Origin: JBEBVQ01 sp037190845
GTDB lineage: Bacteria; Bacteroidota; Bacteroidia; Chitinophagales; Chitinophagaceae
Reading direction: 5' to 3'
Length of the DNA stretch: 21,808 nt
Assembly (NCBI GenBank): GCA_037190845.1
Contig: JBBCJI010000020.1
Coordinates: 1 to 21,808 of the forward strand
Shown: piece after piece, positions 17,806 through 21,808 of the stretch
Layout: each line of letters opens with the position of its first letter
How positions within the stretch are numbered: position 1 is the first letter of the stretch
The notes under the pieces: generated by a model
Database searches by the model: none
Told to the model about the DNA's origin: nothing
What the model saw: only the letters and a program-made list of their open reading frames with translations
Translations under genes and position numbers: made by a program

Positions 17806-17878
17806 TGAATGATGAGTTATGAATGATGAATGGAGCGAATTCATCATTCATAACTCATCATTCAAAATTTAGTTTTTT
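17806..17878 (+). terminator. dnaK terminator with perfect 26-bp stem
   Basis: Bases 17806-17831 are the exact reverse complement of 17839-17864, leaving a 7-base loop, and TTTTTT follows at 17873-17878. The stem is built from repeated TGAATGATGA-type words, and its right arm shares 23 bases with the inverted repeat at 13928-13950. It starts 5 bases after the dnaK stop and ends 5 bases before the stop codon of the convergent regulator pseudogene. Confidence 0.85.
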
Positions 17879-18265
17879 GTTTGAGTGTAAGGATTGAGCT
17901 TTTCTTTCATCTGCTCTTCCAGGAAGGTTTCACCTCTGTATACGGTTTCGATAGCATTGATAAGTATGTCTTCTTCTGCATTTTTCAACAGGTAACCATG
18001 TACGCCCTGACGGAGCATATTGCTGACATGCAGGGTACTGTCGAAATTTGTTAAGGTCAGTATCTTAATGTCCGGGTACTTTTTCAGAATGACCGGCGCG
18101 AGCTCGTCACCTGTTTTTCCCGGTAGCTGTATGTCTAACAGCAGAACGTCTGGTGTTGGTTGTTTCAGGCCATGCAGCAGAGCAGAGCCATCCGGATAAG
18201 AGTATATTTTTCAGACCCTTAATGATCATCGGGTGATCATCAGCGATAGCAACTTTAATCTCCAT
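17869..18265 (-). pseudogene. Broken response regulator: frameshifted receiver domain lacking the HTH domain
   Basis: Translating the minus strand from the ATG at 18263-18265 gives a normal receiver start (ADDHPMIIKGLKNIL, 22 codons). The frame then breaks at about 18199. Reading continues one frame over as YPDGSALLHGL, through LLLDIQLPGKTGDELAP and YLLKN, to EEQMKEKL and a stop at 17869-17871. Compared with the intact regulator at 18449-19087, about 32 bases are missing at the break (the ATCSHIHLIAT part), and the whole LuxR-type HTH domain is gone. The phospho-acceptor Asp region survives. Over 86 residues after the break I count 76 identities with the intact paralogue, while many third codon positions differ. 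That suggests a copy that was functional for a long time before it decayed. Confidence 0.88.
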
Positions 18266-18276
18266 TTGTTATTTCT

Positions 18277-18405
18277 TTAAGACGGATAGTCATCCGCCAG
18301 TTTGAGTTTTTCAGTTTCGAATACTATATGAACAGTTGTGTTCCGGCCTTTTGCTGATGTAATAGAAATGCTGCCTTGTAATACAGCTACCCGGAAGCGA
18401 AGGTT
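18277..18405 (-). pseudogene. Remnant of a second sensor kinase: last 43 codons
   Basis: On the minus strand 18405-18277 reads NLRFRVAVLQGSIS..., continuing as KGRNTTVHIVFETEKLK to a TAA stop. This aligns with the C-terminus of the intact kinase (NLRYRIAALQGEISITSDK ... FELEKLKKV). It holds the end of the G2 region and the last strands of the HATPase_c fold. Immediately upstream (18406-18408) the frame reads TAA where the intact kinase has a Glu codon, and nothing further upstream is recognisable before the intact regulator ends at 18449. The next frame, the broken regulator, starts 11 bases after its stop, preserving the kinase-then-regulator order. Confidence 0.8.
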
Positions 18406-18448
18406 TTATTGCCGTACGAACGGTCAGTTGTGGAAAAACAACGCCCGT

Positions 18449-19087
18449 TTAGTTGGCAAGACCCATATGCAGGGCCTTTTTGATCAGCGCCGCAGTATTC
18501 GGAACATCCAGCTTCAGCATGATGCCGGCGCGACAGTTGTTCACCGTGCGCAGGCTGATGAACAGTGCGGTGGCGATTTCCTGGCTGGTTAGCCCGTTGA
18601 CAATCAGCTGCAGGATCTCTTTTTCCCGCGTGGTCAGGGTTGATTTGTTGCTGACCGCTTTAACAATACGTGTGTCTAACTGGCGGAGCTTTTCTTTCAT
18701 TTTTTCTTCGAGAAATATTTCTCCCCGGTAAACTGTTTCTATGGCCTGTATCAGTATATCCCCGTTGGTGTTCTTGAGCAGGTAACCGTGTACCCCCTGC
18801 CGCATCATATTGCTGGCGTGCAGGCTGCTGTCGAAATTGGTCAGTGTGAGTATGCGTATGTCCGGATATTTTTTCAGGATCACCGGAGCGAGTTCATCGC
18901 CGGTTTTGCCGGGGAGTTGTATGTCCAGTAGTAGTACATCCGGTACTTGCCGGGCAAGACCCTCCAGCAACTGTATACCATTAGCGTATGTAGCAATCAG
19001 GTGGATATGTGAACAGGTAGCGAGTATATTTTGCAGGCCCATAATGATCATGGGATGATCATCTGCGATGGCGATGTTTATTTGCAT
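18449..19087 (-). CDS. Two-component response regulator, NarL/FixJ family
   Basis: The 212-residue protein has an N-terminal receiver domain with the acidic pair Asp9-Asp10, phospho-acceptor Asp55 (LLLDIQLPG), the T/S position in LTLTNF near 83, and Lys105 (YLLKN). A LuxR-type HTH follows at about 150-208 (LTTREKEILQLIVNGLTSQEIA ... LRTVNNCRAGIMLKL). The recognition-helix neighbourhood reads TVNNCR where most relatives have TVExHR. It begins 57 bases after the kinase stop on the same strand and is almost certainly its cognate partner, acting as a phosphorylation-dependent transcription factor. Target genes cannot be read from the sequence; the divergent secreted-protein gene at 21503 is a reasonable guess only. 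Confidence 0.94.
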   Translation of the reverse strand: MQINIAIADDHPMIIMGLQNILATCSHIHLIATYANGIQLLEGLARQVPDVLLLDIQLPGKTGDELAPVILKKYPDIRILTLTNFDSSLHASNMMRQGVHGYLLKNTNGDILIQAIETVYRGEIFLEEKMKEKLRQLDTRIVKAVSNKSTLTTREKEILQLIVNGLTSQEIATALFISLRTVNNCRAGIMLKLDVPNTAALIKKALHMGLAN

Positions 19088-19144
19088 GCTTCAAGGTATT
19101 TGAGGTGTTGCATGTTGGGGGAATTTGTCCTGTAACATTGTTGT

Positions 19145-21148
19145 TTACGGGGTTACTTTCTTTAGTTTTTCCAATTCGAATTCAAGATGAATAATCGTGC
19201 TTCTGTTCTTGTCGGAAGTGATGGATATCTCTCCCTGCAGTGCGGCAATACGATATCTCAGGTTTTCCAGTCCAAAGCCGTTGTGTTCCTGATCGGTGTC
19301 AAATCCGGCGCCGTTATCTTCCACTGTAAGGCTAAGTATGCCTTCGTATATATATAGTTGTATGGCGGCCCTGGTAGCAGATGCATGCTTGATAATATTC
19401 TGGATCAGCTCCTGCGCCATCCGGTAGAGCATCAGTTCGGAGGCTTTGTCAAGCTGGCTGAAGTCTCCTTCGCAGGAGAGCTCAGTAGGAAGCTCTTCGT
19501 GTATGTGTGCGCAAAATATCATCAGCGCTTCGGGCAGGGAGTGTTTTACCAGTACATCCGGCATCAGGTTATGGGCGGTTTTCCGGATCTCGGATCCGGT
19601 GTCTTCCAGCATATGCATGAGTTCCGTCAGTGAGGAATACCCGGAAAGCTCCGGATTTTTTCTTGTTGCCGCGCTCAGATTCAGCGTTATGGCGGTCAGC
19701 ATACCCCCGATACCGTCGTGCAGTTCCCTGGCCAGCCTGCCGCGCTCACGTTCTTCACCTTTCATCATGGCTTTCAGTTGGGCAATCTCCTGTGCCTGCT
19801 GCAGCGTCTGGAGTTCTTTTTGCTGTAATCTCCGGTCTGCCTGTCTTTTTTTATATAGCGCAGCAGATATGATCACCAGTACGATCATGCCAGAGGTGAT
19901 GATGGCCATCCATAGGTTTTTCCCCCGCATATCATTTTGCTGCCGGCTGATCTCCAGCTTCTGATGTATGAGCTCTCTGTCTTTTTCCGAGGTACGGTAG
20001 CGTACCTCCAGTTGGTGTACATTACTGGTTACTTTTTCATTTTCAAGACTGTCTTTAATCCGTATGTAATCTAAATTATGCAGAAGGGCTTTACTGCAAT
20101 TTCCGGTAGCCTGGTACAGATTGGTAAGCGTCATGTGAATATTGGCCAGGTCATTATTGGCATGGGTAGATTGTACACTGTCGAGTGCCATCAGCAGATA
20201 ATGTTCTGCAGATTTATAACTACCTGACTGCAGGTGAAATTTCCCCGTTATGAGATATGCTTTGTTTTTATAAAGGGGAACAATCGGTATTGTTATTTCA
20301 TGTAGCCTTTTGATGCAGATATTTGCGGAGTCCAGATTTTTTTGTTGCAGCCAGTGTTCTGCGAGGTACACCATATTGACATATTCGATGTCCAGCAAGT
20401 CATCGTGATACCGGGTTCCATGTTCCGCCATAATACGCATTGACTCGTGTAAATAATACATGGCAGAATCCGGCAGGTTCATATCTGTATAGACCCTGCC
20501 TCTGTAGGAATTGATGGTACAGAGTAAGTCATAGTGCTTTTTTTTCTGTGCAATAGCCTCTGCACGATTCATGTAATAGAGCGCTTTGCGGGGTTGTTTC
20601 ATTTTATGCGTAAGGCGGGACAGGTTCACATAGATGAGTGCGATCGTTGACTCCGTTACATGTTCTTTGGGTAGCCGGAGTGTCTGATGGTAGTAATAGG
20701 CTGCTTCCTGGTATTTCCCCTGGGTCTGGTAAATGTTGCCGATGATATTATAGCCCAGGGTGAGGAGATCTGTATGCCTACCAGTTGTCAGGCAATGGTA
20801 GATCAATTGTCTCAGCTTTTCAATGCCTTGTTCAAATCTGCCGGCATGGGAATATATGATGCCGGATAATTGTAACGACTTGGCGATGCCCCACGAATAC
20901 CCGATCTGATTACTCAGACTGAGTGATCGCTCCAGTATCAGTAGCGCAGAATCAGATTGGGGATCTCCCAGCAACTGTCCGGCTACATAAATCAGGCTTT
21001 TGACTTCTCCCGAATCTCCATTCGCAGGAATATTTATAGTATGAAACTTCATATCCTGGCGTGTATTTATTTGAGCGGCAGACGGCTCAACTGATCCGGT
21101 GTGCAGCACAAATAATAATAGCGACGTATGGAGAATCCGGACAATCAT
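19145..21148 (-). CDS. TPR-containing sensor histidine kinase (HisKA_3 / HATPase_c)
   Basis: The 667-residue protein starts with a signal peptide (cleavage near SAA-Q, about residue 25). A periplasmic region of TPR-like helical repeats follows (about 60-365; NIIGNIYQTQGKYQEAAYYY is the clearest unit). Next come a single membrane helix (412-432) and a coiled coil (about 435-465). The H-box RLARELHDGIGG carries His477, with the family's H-D pair, which marks the NarX/DesK-like HisKA_3 group. The HATPase_c domain has the N-box QELIQNIIKHA (579-589), DNGAGFD (611-617) and GFGLENL (624-630). All catalytic elements are present. This layout is widespread in Bacteroidota; the periplasmic TPRs probably sense a protein or peptide partner rather than a small molecule. 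It is the first gene of the pair with the regulator and diverges from the secreted-protein gene at 21503. Confidence 0.94.
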   Translation of the reverse strand: MIVRILHTSLLLFVLHTGSVEPSAAQINTRQDMKFHTINIPANGDSGEVKSLIYVAGQLLGDPQSDSALLILERSLSLSNQIGYSWGIAKSLQLSGIIYSHAGRFEQGIEKLRQLIYHCLTTGRHTDLLTLGYNIIGNIYQTQGKYQEAAYYYHQTLRLPKEHVTESTIALIYVNLSRLTHKMKQPRKALYYMNRAEAIAQKKKHYDLLCTINSYRGRVYTDMNLPDSAMYYLHESMRIMAEHGTRYHDDLLDIEYVNMVYLAEHWLQQKNLDSANICIKRLHEITIPIVPLYKNKAYLITGKFHLQSGSYKSAEHYLLMALDSVQSTHANNDLANIHMTLTNLYQATGNCSKALLHNLDYIRIKDSLENEKVTSNVHQLEVRYRTSEKDRELIHQKLEISRQQNDMRGKNLWMAIITSGMIVLVIISAALYKKRQADRRLQQKELQTLQQAQEIAQLKAMMKGEERERGRLARELHDGIGGMLTAITLNLSAATRKNPELSGYSSLTELMHMLEDTGSEIRKTAHNLMPDVLVKHSLPEALMIFCAHIHEELPTELSCEGDFSQLDKASELMLYRMAQELIQNIIKHASATRAAIQLYIYEGILSLTVEDNGAGFDTDQEHNGFGLENLRYRIAALQGEISITSDKNRSTIIHLEFELEKLKKVTP

Positions 21149-21502
21149 AAAGGCTGCAAAATAAAAAGCTATTCTTGGTTACCAAAGCTACCGATTAATT
21201 AGTGGTTGTATACAAGCCGGGTGTTGCGCATTCGTTTTTTACATGGCTGCAGATGCGCCCTACAATTTTTTGAGCATTCCCTTTTTATATGATTAAAAAT
21301 ATTATAAGCAAAAATGCTCGTCAGAAAGCATAATAGCCATACTACTTTTGAACTACATGAGTTGCACTCTGCTGCCGGCGTAGAGATAGTCAATTTATAG
21401 GGCACTTTGTGAAAATGGATTATTCGTAAAACGCAAAATCATAAAATGAAATTTATTTCAATTTGAAAAAATTATTTTTTAACCCTCAAACAGGCATTTA
21501 AA
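21149..21502. other. 354-base divergent intergenic region
   Basis: This gap lies between the start codons of the sensor kinase (minus) and the secreted-protein gene (plus). It holds a good minus-strand promoter candidate (21183-21216) and a very AT-rich stretch (about 21430-21500) immediately before the plus-strand start. The AT-rich stretch includes TTTG at 21465-21468 and a small TGAAAT-TT-ATTTCA dyad. A 68-codon minus-strand frame within it has no recognisable features and overlaps the promoter, so it is not called. I see no repeat or RNA gene here. Confidence 0.6.
21183..21216 (-). promoter_or_regulatory. Promoter of the sensor kinase-regulator operon
   Basis: On the minus strand TAGCTTTG (21190-21183) is an exact match to the Bacteroidota -7 consensus TAnnTTTG, with CTTG (21216-21213) 22 bases upstream as a -33 candidate. 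The predicted start near 21176 gives a 5' leader of about 28 bases. The perfect 10-base palindrome TTGTATACAA (21206-21215) overlaps the -33 element and could be an operator. Confidence 0.5.
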
Positions 21503-21808
21503 ATGAAGAATAAAAAGAGTTTGCTCAATTATCTGTTTTTGCTGGCAGTTTCTTTCTATGTCAGTGAAAGCAGCGGGCAATGTAATGTAACGGTTCAGCC
21601 GTCCGCTACCTGTTCCATACCGGTTGTATTTACGGTATCGGCAGGTTTCCCCGTGGCCCGGATGGAATGGCGCCGTAATGGCAACCTGGTGCGCGTAGAC
21701 AGCGTGAAATATCCCACGCAGGGGGTTACTGTTGCCGGTGGCAATGGTTCCGGCAGCGGAGCCAATCAGACGGGCAATCCGGCAGGCGTATTTACGGATA
21801 GCCTCGGG
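21503..21808 (+). CDS. Partial secreted protein: signal peptide, Ig-like segment and NHL-like repeat (3' end beyond window)
   Basis: An open frame starts at ATG 21503 and runs to the window edge (102 codons visible, no stop). A signal peptide is evident: MKNKKSLLNYLFLLAVSFYV, with cleavage near SSG-Q. An Ig-like segment follows (CNVTVQPSATCSIPVVFTV ... MEWRRNG). The last visible residues, GVTVAGGNGSGSGANQ then NPAGVFTDSLG, look like the start of an NHL-type beta-propeller repeat as found in Bacteroidota secreted proteins; this last point is from pattern recognition of about 30 residues. A C-terminal T9SS signal is expected but lies outside the window. It is transcribed divergently from the sensor kinase. 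Confidence 0.8.
   Translation, partial: MKNKKSLLNYLFLLAVSFYVSESSGQCNVTVQPSATCSIPVVFTVSAGFPVARMEWRRNGNLVRVDSVKYPTQGVTVAGGNGSGSGANQTGNPAGVFTDSLG

Noticed and set aside
13884..17864. CRISPR-like array from the repeated ATGA-type words
   Set aside because: There are only two copies about 4 kb apart, each a hairpin, with no regularly spaced direct repeats and no cas genes.
18338..18592. 84-codon plus-strand frame over the kinase remnant and regulator 3' end
   Set aside because: The opposite strand reads as kinase and regulator homologues across the same bases, so this is a shadow.
21199..21405. 68-codon minus-strand frame upstream of the sensor kinase
   Set aside because: It is Cys-rich without a zinc-ribbon pattern I can place, and it overlaps the best promoter match of the kinase operon. 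It is not supported as a gene.

Overview
The window looks like chromosomal DNA from a member of the Bacteroidota, most likely of the Chitinophagia type. This is inferred from three things in the sequence: large secreted proteins ending in type IX secretion (T9SS) sorting domains of both kinds (the gliding-motility-associated C-terminal domain, and the YPNP-type tail), a type III glutamine synthetase, and promoter-like sites of the TTTG / TAnnTTTG type. No CRISPR array, tRNA, rRNA, transposase or phage gene was seen.

Region by region: (1) 1-72 is a strong terminator of a gene lying off the left edge. (2) 203-9702, plus strand, holds two secreted multidomain proteins only 8 bases apart: a 1032-residue protein with a type B sorting domain, and a 2130-residue protein built from a tandem duplication of a CARDB-like plus beta-helix unit, followed by Ig-like modules and a type A sorting domain. 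(3) A perfect palindrome at 9716-9761 separates these from a minus-strand block read as FAA hydrolase (13801-12791), 4'-phosphopantetheinyl transferase (12730-12083), then glutamine synthetase III (11980-9785). (4) 14040-17801, plus strand, holds a beta-carbonic anhydrase, an LpxL/HtrB-like acyltransferase and dnaK. (5) 17802-21148, minus strand, is a two-component locus: a TPR-containing sensor kinase and a NarL/FixJ-type response regulator, followed by the remains of a second, paralogous kinase-regulator pair. (6) 21503 to the right edge is the start of another secreted protein, with an Ig-like segment and what looks like an NHL-type repeat, transcribed divergently from the kinase.

The housekeeping genes are ordinary. 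The points that deserve attention are the decayed duplicate of the two-component system (a 43-codon kinase tail plus a frameshifted, HTH-less receiver), two related long palindromes sharing an identical 23-base segment, a separate 26-base perfect palindrome covering one possible start codon of the transferase gene, a dyad upstream of dnaK that is not CIRCE, and the nested domain architecture shared by the two adjacent T9SS cargo proteins. I did not find evidence of a wholly new system; the region is best read as core genes interspersed with surface-protein and signalling genes.
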